From Roseomonas sp. (GTDB lineage Bacteria > Pseudomonadota > Alphaproteobacteria > Acetobacterales > Acetobacteraceae), in contig JADCFX010000002.1 of the NCBI GenBank assembly GCA_020249285.1, positions 94,591 to 158,590 on the forward strand: 64,000 nt of DNA, read 5' to 3'. Each line of letters opens with the position of its first letter. Position 1 is the first letter of the stretch. Positions 55,542-63,883 of the stretch are shown here, piece after piece. The translations under genes and the position numbers were made by a program. The notes under the pieces are model-generated. The model did not search any database, had not been told where the DNA came from, and saw only the letters and a list, made by a program, of their open reading frames with translations.

Positions 55542-56405
55542 ATGCGTGATTTTGACGAAAACTCCATCACCGATGCCGTGCTTCAACGGCTGGCGGGCGC
55601 AGAGGACCCCCGGCTGCGCCACGTCGCGCAAAGCCTTGTGAAGCATCTGCATGCTTTCGTCCGCGATGTAGAGCCGAGCTTTGAGGAGTGGCAGACTGCG
55701 ATCAGCTTCCTGACACGCATCGGCCATATGTGCAATGGCAAGCGCCAGGAATTCATCCTGCTGTCTGATACGCTTGGCGTTTCCATGCTGGTGGATGCGA
55801 TAAATCACCGGCTGCCGGCAGGCGCCACCCCCACCACGGTGCTCGGCCCGTTCTATGTTGAAGGCGCGCCGGAATTGCCCCTGGGGGCAGAGGTTGCGCG
55901 CGCCATGAAGGGCGAAGCGCTGCATGTTTCCGGCCGCGTTTCAACCGCAGGCGGCAGCCCTATTGCGGGCGCCATCGTGGATATCTGGCATTCGGATGAG
56001 GATGGCTATTACGATGTGCAACGCCCTGATCAGCCGGATGCCAATCTGCGCGCGCGTTTTCGCACCGATAGCGGAGGGTGTTTCCATTTCTGGACCCTGA
56101 CCCCCACTTCCTACCCCGTGCCGGATGATGGCCCGGTGGGGGAATTGCTGCGCGCCACCGGCCGGCACCCGATGCGCCCGGCGCATGTGCATTTCATGAT
56201 TGCAGCACCTGGGCATGAAACCCTGGTGACGCATGTTTTTGTCGCCGGCGATCCCTATTTGGATAGTGATGCGGTCTTTGGCGTGAAGCAGGAATTGATT
56301 GCCGAATTCACGCAACATCCTCCCGGAAAGGCGCCCGATGGCAAGGTCATGAATTCCAGCTGGCGCAAGCTTGTCTATGATTTTGCACTGAAGCGGAATG
56401 ATTGA
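55542..56405 (+). CDS. Intradiol ring-cleavage dioxygenase (hydroxyquinol/catechol 1,2-dioxygenase type)
   Basis: 287 residues. The non-haem Fe(III) ligands are visible: Tyr157 (DGYYDVQ), Tyr191 (TSYPVP), His215 and His217 (RPAHVHFMI). The N-terminal helical dimerisation domain (about 1-95) and DGYYDVQ favour hydroxyquinol or catechol cleavage over protocatechuate. It opens the ring to a muconate or maleylacetate. No maleylacetate reductase or upstream hydroxylase is adjacent, so it works with genes elsewhere, or with the monooxygenase genes of this window (speculative). Confidence 0.92.
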   Translation: MRDFDENSITDAVLQRLAGAEDPRLRHVAQSLVKHLHAFVRDVEPSFEEWQTAISFLTRIGHMCNGKRQEFILLSDTLGVSMLVDAINHRLPAGATPTTVLGPFYVEGAPELPLGAEVARAMKGEALHVSGRVSTAGGSPIAGAIVDIWHSDEDGYYDVQRPDQPDANLRARFRTDSGGCFHFWTLTPTSYPVPDDGPVGELLRATGRHPMRPAHVHFMIAAPGHETLVTHVFVAGDPYLDSDAVFGVKQELIAEFTQHPPGKAPDGKVMNSSWRKLVYDFALKRND

Positions 56406-56408
56406 GGC

Positions 56409-56450
56409 GAAGCGCTTTGCCCATGGCATAAGTCACTTGGCAGGCGCTTC
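56409..56450. terminator. Possible bidirectional terminator
   Basis: GAAGCGC (56409-56415) and GCGCTTC (56444-56450) form a 7-bp inverted repeat, with a further GCC/GGC pairing inside, between the convergent dioxygenase and Bug-receptor genes. T-tracts are weak. Confidence 0.3.
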
Positions 56451-56500
56451 CGTGGTTGCCTCAGATCATTTCACGCGGCATCGAAAAATCCCCGATAGCC

Positions 56501-57463
56501 TCAATCCACCTTGATATTGCCATCGCGGATCACCCTCGCCCATCTTTCGCGATCGGTTGCGATGAAATCGCGAAAGGCTTCTTGAGTCATGGGCGCCGGT
56601 TCAGTGCCCTGCGCCACCAGGCGCGCGCGGAAGGCTTCGCGGGCCAGCGCCACATTCACTTCCCGATGCAGCCGATCCACAATTGCGGCGGGCGTGCCGG
56701 TAGGCGCCATGAGCCCGTAAAAGCCAACCCCTTCGTAGCCAGCCACACCAGATTCTGCGATTGTGGGTACATCCGGCAATGCAGGATCGCGCCGCGCGGT
56801 GGTGACCGCAATGGCGCGCACGCGCCCGCCCTGGATATGCGGCAGCGCGGTTGGCGTAGTGTCGAACATCATGGAAAGCCGGCCACCGATTGTATCCACC
56901 ACGGCCGGACCCGTTCCGCGATAGGGTATATGGGTGATGTCCACCCCGGTCATTTGCTTGAGCAATTCCATGAACAAATGCTGCGCGCTGCCCGTGCCGC
57001 TTGATCCGTAATTCATTTCGCCTGGCTTGGCGCGGGCGAGGGCCAGAAGCTCGGTCAAATTGCGTGCGGGTACGGATGGATGCACCACAAGAACGGAAGC
57101 GACGGTGGAGACCATCCCAATCGGTACCAGATCCCGCGCCGGATCATAGGCAAGGCGCAGTAACGCTGGGTTGATCGCAAGCGGGCCAGTTGAGCCCATC
57201 AACAGCGTGTAGCCATCGGGTGCGCTACGCACCACCGCTTCAGTACCAACGGAACCACCCGCGCCGGTGCGGTTTTCCACCACCACGGATTGGCGAAGTG
57301 CTGGCGTCAATTCCTCGGCGATATTGCGCGCCAATACGTCGGCGGCACCGCCGGGGGGAAAGGGCGAAATCAGCCGCAGGCTGCGCGCGGGCCAGGCTTC
57401 CTGCGCGGAAGCCAGGGCGGGGAAGGCAAAAAGCCCGGCAAGGGCAGCGCGTCTTGTTGTCAT
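56501..57463 (-). CDS. Bug/TctC-family solute-binding protein
   Basis: 320 residues with a signal peptide (MTTRRAALAGLFAFPALASAQ) and the family blocks LRLISPFPPGGAADVLARNIAEEL, ENRTGAGGSVGTEAVVRS, PDGYTLLMGSTGP, NYGSSGTGSAQHLFMELLKQMTG and HIPYRGTGPAVVD. It is placed between ring-cleavage and ene-reductase genes, suggesting an aromatic or unsaturated acid ligand. No TctAB genes are nearby. Confidence 0.93.
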   Translation of the reverse strand: MTTRRAALAGLFAFPALASAQEAWPARSLRLISPFPPGGAADVLARNIAEELTPALRQSVVVENRTGAGGSVGTEAVVRSAPDGYTLLMGSTGPLAINPALLRLAYDPARDLVPIGMVSTVASVLVVHPSVPARNLTELLALARAKPGEMNYGSSGTGSAQHLFMELLKQMTGVDITHIPYRGTGPAVVDTIGGRLSMMFDTTPTALPHIQGGRVRAIAVTTARRDPALPDVPTIAESGVAGYEGVGFYGLMAPTGTPAAIVDRLHREVNVALAREAFRARLVAQGTEPAPMTQEAFRDFIATDRERWARVIRDGNIKVD

Positions 57464-57568
57464 GATAGAATCCTTCTTGGGGGCGCAACGCTTGCCGAAG
57501 CACTAAGACTTGACGACCCGCCCCATACCTCCAGACTAGTCGCGAAGCCCCTTTCAAGGAAGCCTAGC

Positions 57569-58738
57569 ATGTCCATGCCCCTGCTTTTCACGCCCATCAC
57601 ATTGCGGTCCGTGACGCTGCCCAATCGCGTGGCACTTTCGCCACTTTGCATGTATTCAGCCAAGGACGGGCTGGCAAATGGCTTTCATTTTTCGCACCTG
57701 ACCGCGGTAGCCCGCGGCCGTGCGGGCTTGGTTTTCACCGAAGCGACGGCGGTGGTGCCGGAAGGCCGCATTACGCATGGCTGCTGCGGGCTTTGGAATG
57801 ACGCGCAGATCGAAGCCTATCGCCCCATTGTGGATGCCATTATTGGGTTCGGCTCGGTGCCCGCCATTCAAATTGCCCATGCCGGGCGCAAGGCTTCGGT
57901 TCAGCCACCCTGGAAGGGCAGCACGCCGCTCCGCCCCGAAGATGCGGCTGAGGGTTCGCCGCCGTGGGAGTGCTTTGGGCCAACGTCGGAACCGGTGGGC
58001 CCGGGCTGGCATGCGCCAACCGCTATGACTGAAGCGAAAATCCAGGAAACCGTGCAGGCCTTCGCCGCCGCTGCCGTACGCGCTTCCAAGGCAGGGTTCC
58101 GCGTGCTGGAGATTCATGGCGCGCATGGGTATTTGATCCAGGCTTTCCTCTCGCCCATCGCGAATAAGCGCAATGATCGCTATGGCGGGGACCTGGCCGG
58201 GCGCATGCGCTTTGCCTTGGAAGTGACGGAAGCGGTGCGCGCCGCCTGGCCGGCTGATTTGCCCCTATTCTTCCGCATCTCCGCCGTGGATGGTCCCGCT
58301 GAGGGCTGGAGCCTGGATGATTCCGTGGTGCTGGCGAAGGAGCTTAAGGCGCGCGGGGTGGATGTGGTGGATTGCTCCGCAGGGGGCGTTTCAGGCGCGC
58401 CAGCCTTCCGCGCCAATGATTCAGGCCAGCCGCTCCGCACCCGTGCCGAGCGCCCACCCGGCTTCCAGGTGCCCTATGCGGAACGCGTGCGGCGCGATGC
58501 CGGCGTGGCCACCATGGCGGTGGGTGTGATCATTGCTGGCGATCAGGCTGAGGCGATCTTGCAGGAAGGCCGAGCTGATTTGATCGCAGTGGGTCGTGAA
58601 TTGATGTACGACCCCTATTGGACACTGAAGGCCGCCGAGAGCCTCGGCTGCGACCCGGGCAATAAGATGTGGCCCGATAATTATGGCTGGGCCATTCAGC
58701 GCCGGTCAGAAATCATGGCGGCGGCGGGGCGGCGATAA
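57569..58738 (+). CDS. NADH:flavin oxidoreductase, Old Yellow Enzyme family
   Basis: 389 residues from the ATG at 57569 (AAGGA upstream); a second ATG is two codons later. The FMN-binding TIM barrel shows PNRVALSPLCMYSAKDG (the Cys/Tyr of the YqjM-like group), IQIAHAGRKASV, IHGAHGYLIQAFLSPIANKRNDRYGG, VGVIIAGDQAEAIL and DLIAVGRELMYDPYW. It reduces activated C=C bonds of enones or nitroalkenes. Longer in-frame codons to 57290 overlap the divergent receptor gene and are rejected. Confidence 0.93.
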   Translation: MSMPLLFTPITLRSVTLPNRVALSPLCMYSAKDGLANGFHFSHLTAVARGRAGLVFTEATAVVPEGRITHGCCGLWNDAQIEAYRPIVDAIIGFGSVPAIQIAHAGRKASVQPPWKGSTPLRPEDAAEGSPPWECFGPTSEPVGPGWHAPTAMTEAKIQETVQAFAAAAVRASKAGFRVLEIHGAHGYLIQAFLSPIANKRNDRYGGDLAGRMRFALEVTEAVRAAWPADLPLFFRISAVDGPAEGWSLDDSVVLAKELKARGVDVVDCSAGGVSGAPAFRANDSGQPLRTRAERPPGFQVPYAERVRRDAGVATMAVGVIIAGDQAEAILQEGRADLIAVGRELMYDPYWTLKAAESLGCDPGNKMWPDNYGWAIQRRSEIMAAAGRR

Positions 58739-58971
58739 AGTGTTGTCAAGTCAAGTTGGACCGCTTGGCGCCTTGAGAAACAGACTCTACCGAAAAATGG
58801 CAACATTTCAGGGAGGCACGTCAGTCATCGCTTGGCTCGGACATGTGACCATCTAAAGGTTTAGTGCATGTTCGGTGCGTGAATTTGAACCGGACATGCA
58901 ATACCTTCGACAGGAAAGACAGCCTAGGCGCCGAGCAGACGGGCGGGCCATGAAGTGTCCAGCATGTATGA
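58739..58971. promoter_or_regulatory. Intergenic region upstream of bchH with a 12-bp inverted repeat
   Basis: No gene is supported in this stretch. It holds an inverted repeat, TGCATGTTCGGT (58865-58876) and ACCGGACATGCA (58889-58900), arms matching at 11 of 12 positions with a 12-nt loop, and another GGACATG at 58839-58845. It could be the operator of a dimeric regulator or a terminator-like hairpin for the upstream gene. Confidence 0.45.
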
Positions 58972-58989
58972 CGTCAATTCAAATTGACA
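58972..58989 (+). promoter_or_regulatory. PpsR/CrtJ-like operator
   Basis: CGTCA, eight bases, TGACA forms a palindrome whose core GTCAATT-CA-AATTGAC (58973-58988) is perfect. It differs from the PpsR/CrtJ consensus TGT-N12-ACA at one position. It overlaps the -35 hexamer of the bchH promoter, so binding would block RNA polymerase, as expected for redox/light repression of bacteriochlorophyll genes. Confidence 0.65.
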
Positions 58990-59013
58990 CACGCAGAGCC
59001 ACGCCCATATAAT
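58984..59013 (+). promoter_or_regulatory. Consensus sigma-70-type promoter for bchH
   Basis: TTGACA (58984-58989), an 18-bp spacer and TATAAT (59008-59013). Both hexamers match the enterobacterial consensus exactly, which is rare in a high-GC alphaproteobacterium. Transcription should start near 59020. Confidence 0.75.
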
Positions 59014-59039
59014 CCCCCGATGTATAGGGGCAAGTGACT

Positions 59040-59183
59040 ATGCAACGTGACGATGACCCGCCGCCTGTAAGCACCGCGCGCTTTAGCCAGCGTCCAAAAG
59101 CCGTGTTTCGGCGCTCTACGGCCATGCTCACGCCCCGCGTTTCGGCAGAAGATTCGGTCAGAGGCTTCCGCCCATGCATCTAG
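59040..59183 (+). CDS. Possible 47-residue leader protein upstream of bchH
   Basis: An ATG about 20 nt after the predicted transcription start, with AGGGG 9-10 nt before it, opens a 47-codon frame (MQRDDDPPPVSTARF at the start, DSVRGFRPCI at the end). It stops 8 bp inside bchH in another frame, so the two could be translationally coupled. The peptide is basic and lacks membrane segments or a signal. I do not recognise a family. It could instead be an unused frame in the bchH leader. Confidence 0.4.
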   Translation: MQRDDDPPPVSTARFSQRPKAVFRRSTAMLTPRVSAEDSVRGFRPCI

Positions 59184-62100
59184 GCCGTCCCCCGAGTGAC
59201 CCGAACGCCATGCGGGTCTTGATCCTGACCATGGACAGTCATTTCGGCACGGCCATCACAACGGCTCAGGCCATACTTCGTCGCAGCATTCCAAACCTTG
59301 AACTGGTGCTGCATGCAGCGGATGAATTCGCGTCCGACGCGACAGCCCTTGAACACTGCATCGCCGATATTGGCCGCGCCGACATCATCATCGCGGGCAT
59401 GCTGTTCCTTGAAGACCATATCCGCCTGGTGCTGCCGGCGCTGACCGCCCGGCGCGACCATTGCGATGCCTTGGTCTGCGCCTTATCCGCGCCGGAGATC
59501 ATGCGGCTGACGCGACTCGGAAAGTTCAGCATGGCCGGTGAGGCCAAGGGGATTGCTGGATTGCTGAAAAAACTGCGCGGCAAGCCCAAGCCGGGCGGCT
59601 CGGCGGCCAGCGGCAAGGGCCAGATGAAGATGCTGCGGGAATTGCCGAAGCTGCTGCGCTTCATCCCCGGCACCGCGCAGGACATCCGCGCCTATTTCCT
59701 GACGCTTCAGTACTGGCTGGCCGGTTCAGCGGACAATATCGCGAATATGGTCGGCATGCTGGTCAACCGCTACGCGGCCGGGCCGCGCAAGGCGCTGGTC
59801 GGCAGGTTGAAGGTCGACCCGCCGGTCGAGTATCCGGAAATCGCGCTCTATCACCCGCGCGCCAAGGGACGCGTCGTCGGACGCGCCGATTTGCTGCCGC
59901 GGCCTGGTTCCAAGGGCACGGTCGGCCTGGTACTTCTGCGATCTTATGTGTTGGCGAATAATGCGCGCCACTATGATGGCGTGATTGACATGCTGGAGGC
60001 GCAGGGGCTGAACGTCATCCCGGTCTTTGCCTCGGGGCTGGATGCCCGCCCGGCGATGGATACGTACTTCATGCGCAATGGTGTACCGGCGGTGGATGCC
60101 GTTGTCTCGCTGACTGGCTTCTCCCTTGTAGGTGGGCCGGCCTATAATGATGCGCGCGCGGCCGAGGCGGCTCTCGCGAAGCTCGATGTTCCCTATATCA
60201 CCGCCCATCCGCTGGAATTCCAGACGACGCGACAGTGGAAATCCGACCCGCGCGGGCTATTGCCGGTTGAGGCCACGATGATGGTGGCGATCCCGGAACT
60301 CGATGGCGGCATATGGCCGATGACCTTCGGTGGCCGCTGCGGTGCCTCCGAAGTGCCTGCCGAACGCTGCGCCGGTTGCGACGGCGTGAACTGCTCCCGT
60401 GACATGGTGTCGAATCCGGAACGCGCGGCAAAGCTGGCGGCGCGCGTCGCCAAGCTGGTAGCGCTGCGACGGTCAGAGCGGGCCGAACGCAAAATCGCCA
60501 CCGTGCTGTTCAACTTCCCGCCCAATGCCGGGACTACTGGCACCGCAGCTTATCTGGGCGTTTTCGCCTCACTACACCACACGCTGACCGCGATGAAGGC
60601 AGCCGGCTACACGGTGGATGTCCCAGAAAACCACGATGTCCTGCGCGAGATGGTCATCAACGGCAACCGGGAGCAGTTCGGCACCACCGCCAATGTCGGC
60701 GCCCGCGTTGACGTGGACAGGCATGTGCGGCGCACCCCCTGGCTGCAGGAAATCGAGACTGCCTGGGGGCCGGCGCCGGGCCGGGTTCAGACCAATGGCC
60801 GAGACATTTTCATCCTTGGCGTGCAGCTTGGAAACGTGTTCGTCGGCGTGCAGCCCGGTTTCGGCTATGAGGGCGACCCGATGCGCCTGCTGTTTGAGCG
60901 CGGCTTCGCACCGACCCATGCTTTCGCCGCCTTCTATCGCTGGCTCGCCGAAGATTTCGGCGCCCATGCGGTGCTGCATTTCGGCACCCATGGCGCGCTG
61001 GAATTTATGCCCGGCAAGCAGGCGGGCATGTCTGCCACTTGTTGGCCTGACCGGCTAATTGGCGACCTGCCGAACTTCTACCTCTATGCCTCGAACAACC
61101 CGTCTGAGGGCATGCTGGCCAAGCGCCGCGTGGGTGCGACGCTGATCAGCTACCTGACGCCGCCGGTCGCCTCGGCCGGGCTTTATCGTGGGTTGCTCGA
61201 TCTGAAATCCTCCATTGATCGCTGGCGGTCCCTGGAACCGGATGCCGAGATCGGCCAGCGCGCCGCACTTGCCGGGCTGATCCAGGCGCAGGCGACGGAG
61301 GTGAACCTTGCAACCGCGGAGCCTGTCTGGGATGACCCTGTCGCGGCGATCCAGGCGCTAGGCCGCGCGCTGCTGGAACTGGAATACACGCTGATCCCGC
61401 ATGGTCTGCATGTGGTGGGCGAACCGCCCGATGCCGCCCAGCGCGCCGAGATGCTGGACGCCGCCGGCGTCACGGACCCAGCCGAGCGCACCCGCTTGGA
61501 CGCGCTGCTTGGCACTGATAGCGAGATCCCTGGCATCCTGCAGGCGCTGGATGGCCGCTACATCCACCCCGCGCCGGGTGGCGACCTGCTGCGCAGCATG
61601 GACGTGCTGCCCACGGGGCGGAACCTGCACGGCTTCGACCCCTTTAAGCTGCCCTCCGCCTTCGCGGTTCAAGATGGCGCCCGCCAAGCGCAGCGCCTGC
61701 TGGAACGGCATGAGGCCGATGGCCACGGCCTGCCCGAATCGATCGCAATGGTGCTTTGGGGCACGGACAATCTGAAAACCGAAGGCGGGCCGATTGCGCA
61801 GGCGCTGGCGCTGATGGGCGCTGAGCCGCGCTTCGACAGCTATGGCCGGCTTGCCGGTGCGGCGCTGACCCCGCTGGCGAAGCTGGGTCGGCCGCGTATT
61901 GACGTGGTGATCACGCTTTCGGGCATCTTCCGAGATCTGCTGCCGCTGCAGATGAAGCTGCTGGCCGAGGCCGCGCTGCTCGCCGCGCAAGCTGACGAGC
62001 CGGTTGAGATGAACTTCATCCGCAAGCACGTGCTCGACCATATCGCCACGCATGGCTGCAGCATTGAGGAAGCCGCTTTGCGCGTCTTTGGCAATGCCGA

Positions 62101-62800
62101 TGGCACCTACGGATCCCACGTGAATTCGCTGGTTGCTGAGGGGGCCTGGAACGACGAAGACGAATTGGCCGAGGCCTTCGTCAAGCGCAAGGGCTTCGCC
62201 TATGGCCTGGATGGCAAGCCGGCGCGGGCGGATAAGGTGCTGGGCGGGGTGCTCAAGACCGTAGATGTCACCTACCAAAACCTCGACAGCATCGAGGTCG
62301 GCGTGACGACGGTGGACCATTATTTCGACACGCTGGGCGGCATCAGCCGGGCCGTACGGCGGGCGCGGGGCGGCATCGCCTCGGCGGTCTATATAGGTGA
62401 CCAGACGCGCGGCGATGGCAAGGTACGCACCATCTCTGAGCAGGTGGCACTCGAAACCCGGACACGTACCCTTAATCCCAAATGGTATGAGGCTCTGCTG
62501 AAGCACGGCTTTGAGGGTGTGCGCGAGATTGAGGCGCATGTAACCAACACCATGGGCTGGTCTGCCACCACTGGCGACGTTGCCCCTTGGGTGTATGAAA
62601 AGCTTGCCGAGACCTATGTGCTGGATCCCGAGATGCGGGCCCGCATGGCGAAGCTGAACCCCACGGCCTCGGCGCAGATCGCCAACCGGCTGATCGAGGC
62701 GCAGGAGCGCAAATTCTGGTCGCCTGATGCAGCCACGCTCGACCGGCTGCGCCAGGCGAGCGACGAGCTGGAAGACCGGCTCGAAGGCATAGTGGCCTGA
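59174..62800 (+). CDS. bchH: Magnesium chelatase subunit H
   Basis: 1208 residues, the BchH length. It binds protoporphyrin IX and, with BchI/BchD, inserts Mg2+ at the first committed step to bacteriochlorophyll. Conserved blocks of the BchH/CobN family are CAGCDGVNCSRDM, FNFPPNAGTTGTAAYLGVFASLH, VLHFGTHGALEFMPGKQAGMS, GDLPNFYLYASNNPSEG and DVVITLSGIFRDLLPLQ. The ATG at 59174 has AGAGG upstream; one at 59210 (MRVLILTMDSHFGTA) is an alternative. CobN is excluded because bchM follows. Upstream bchFNB and downstream bchL are missing from the usual positions. Confidence 0.96.
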   Translation: MHLGRPPSDPNAMRVLILTMDSHFGTAITTAQAILRRSIPNLELVLHAADEFASDATALEHCIADIGRADIIIAGMLFLEDHIRLVLPALTARRDHCDALVCALSAPEIMRLTRLGKFSMAGEAKGIAGLLKKLRGKPKPGGSAASGKGQMKMLRELPKLLRFIPGTAQDIRAYFLTLQYWLAGSADNIANMVGMLVNRYAAGPRKALVGRLKVDPPVEYPEIALYHPRAKGRVVGRADLLPRPGSKGTVGLVLLRSYVLANNARHYDGVIDMLEAQGLNVIPVFASGLDARPAMDTYFMRNGVPAVDAVVSLTGFSLVGGPAYNDARAAEAALAKLDVPYITAHPLEFQTTRQWKSDPRGLLPVEATMMVAIPELDGGIWPMTFGGRCGASEVPAERCAGCDGVNCSRDMVSNPERAAKLAARVAKLVALRRSERAERKIATVLFNFPPNAGTTGTAAYLGVFASLHHTLTAMKAAGYTVDVPENHDVLREMVINGNREQFGTTANVGARVDVDRHVRRTPWLQEIETAWGPAPGRVQTNGRDIFILGVQLGNVFVGVQPGFGYEGDPMRLLFERGFAPTHAFAAFYRWLAEDFGAHAVLHFGTHGALEFMPGKQAGMSATCWPDRLIGDLPNFYLYASNNPSEGMLAKRRVGATLISYLTPPVASAGLYRGLLDLKSSIDRWRSLEPDAEIGQRAALAGLIQAQATEVNLATAEPVWDDPVAAIQALGRALLELEYTLIPHGLHVVGEPPDAAQRAEMLDAAGVTDPAERTRLDALLGTDSEIPGILQALDGRYIHPAPGGDLLRSMDVLPTGRNLHGFDPFKLPSAFAVQDGARQAQRLLERHEADGHGLPESIAMVLWGTDNLKTEGGPIAQALALMGAEPRFDSYGRLAGAALTPLAKLGRPRIDVVITLSGIFRDLLPLQMKLLAEAALLAAQADEPVEMNFIRKHVLDHIATHGCSIEEAALRVFGNADGTYGSHVNSLVAEGAWNDEDELAEAFVKRKGFAYGLDGKPARADKVLGGVLKTVDVTYQNLDSIEVGVTTVDHYFDTLGGISRAVRRARGGIASAVYIGDQTRGDGKVRTISEQVALETRTRTLNPKWYEALLKHGFEGVREIEAHVTNTMGWSATTGDVAPWVYEKLAETYVLDPEMRARMAKLNPTASAQIANRLIEAQERKFWSPDAATLDRLRQASDELEDRLEGIVA

Positions 62801-62819
62801 GAGCAAAGGAACGAAAACC

Positions 62820-63521
62820 ATGCCCACCGCGAGCTATGCCGCGCGCCGCGGCCAACTTGAGACTTATTTCGACCGGACCGCGGTGGAGGCATGGAAGCGC
62901 CTGACATCAGATGCGCCGGTCAGCGGCATTCGTGCGACAGTACGCGCCGGGCGCGATACCATGCGCGCGACTTTGCTCTCCTGGCTGCCTGACGACCTGA
63001 CGGGGCGCCGCATCCTTGATGCTGGCTGCGGCACCGGCGCCTTGGCGGTGGCGGCGGCGCAGCGCGGCGCGCATGTCACGGCGATTGACCTTTCGCAGAA
63101 CCTTGTGGACCTCGCGCGTGAACGCATCGGTGGCGATGTCGGTGCGGGACGTATTGATTTCCGCGTGGGCGATATGTTCGACCCGGCACTCGGGCGCTTC
63201 GACCATGTGGTCGGGATGGACAGCCTGATCCACTACAAGGCGGCGGATGTGGTGCGGGTGCTTTCCGGGCTCGCAGCGCGCACCGACCGCTCGATGCTTT
63301 TTACGTTTGCGCCGAGTTCTGCCTTCTTGCAGGCCTTCCTTGCCGTTGGGCGGCTTGTGCCGCGCGGCGACCGATCCCCCGCTATTGTGCCGGTAGCGGA
63401 ACGGACGCTGCGCCGGCTGATCGCGGCCGAACCCGCGATGGCGGGCTGGAGCAGCGCCCGCACGCAGCGCGTCGCACGCGGCTTCTACACATCACAGGCG
63501 CTGGAAGTACTGCGCGGCTGA
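62820..63521 (+). CDS. bchM: Magnesium-protoporphyrin IX methyltransferase
   Basis: 233 residues. It is a class I SAM-dependent methyltransferase with ILDAGCGTGAL (65-75), VTAIDLSQNLVDLARER, and the family sequence YFDRTAVEAWKRLTSD near the N-terminus and RVARGFYTSQALEVLRG at the C-terminus. It methylates the C13 propionate of Mg-protoporphyrin IX, the step after BchH. It starts 19 bp after bchH with an AAAGGAA ribosome-binding site, so the two genes are surely co-transcribed. Confidence 0.95.
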   Translation: MPTASYAARRGQLETYFDRTAVEAWKRLTSDAPVSGIRATVRAGRDTMRATLLSWLPDDLTGRRILDAGCGTGALAVAAAQRGAHVTAIDLSQNLVDLARERIGGDVGAGRIDFRVGDMFDPALGRFDHVVGMDSLIHYKAADVVRVLSGLAARTDRSMLFTFAPSSAFLQAFLAVGRLVPRGDRSPAIVPVAERTLRRLIAAEPAMAGWSSARTQRVARGFYTSQALEVLRG

Positions 63522-63662
63522 TCAGCGCGCGAGGAAGTCACGCAGCGGGATGATTGTTCGCTGCGTCGCTTCTTCCTGCGGTGGACCTGTCACGGTTTTG
63601 TGCCGCTCCTTTGAGCACCTATTGTAAGGGAGGTGGGGCTCATCGGTTGGTTACGATACGAC

Positions 63663-63830
63663 AACGTACTCGCCGAGACCAGAAGCGGGCCTTCCAAGAC
63701 CGAGGTCATTCATCGGCGCGGGCCGTGGCGTCGCTTCGAGCCTGTGGAATGCGCCACATTGGGGCGGGTAGATTGGTTCAATGAAAGGCGCTTGTTGGCG
63801 CCAATGGGCTAGATCCCGCCTGCTCGAGCC
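63663..63830 (+). pseudogene. IS3-family transposase OrfB, C-terminal remnant
   Basis: The frame from 63663 reads NVLAETRSGPSK, then TEVIHRRGPWRRFEPVE, then a WFNERRLLAPMG end and IPPARAE. This matches the conserved C-terminus of IS3-family OrfB (NALAETINGLYKAEVIHRRGPWR, WFNNRRLL). An in-frame TAG interrupts it at 63810-63812 and the rest of orfB is absent upstream, so it is a decayed fragment. Confidence 0.8.
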
Positions 63831-63860
63831 GAACCGCCCCGGGTTTGTCGGATGCTCCAA
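63830..63860 (+). mobile_element. Likely left terminal inverted repeat of an IS3-family element
   Basis: The sequence CGAACCGCCCCGGGTTT (63830-63846), 38 bp before the orfA start, resembles IS3-group ends, which typically begin TGAACCGCCCCGGG. It would be the left end of a second copy abutting the OrfB remnant. The right end lies outside the window. Confidence 0.6.
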
Positions 63861-63883
63861 CTTCCAAATAGGATGGGGCCCTT

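Noticed and set aside
58979..59179. Minus-strand 66-codon open frame in the bchH leader
   Set aside because: It runs against the predicted promoter and leader, and its sequence resembles no family.
59174..62800. CobN (cobaltochelatase) identity for the large chelatase gene
   Set aside because: Length and sequence fit BchH, and bchM follows 19 bp downstream with a PpsR-like site upstream.
63651..63860. Minus-strand 69-codon open frame near the right end
   Set aside because: It is antisense to the recognisable IS3 OrfB remnant.
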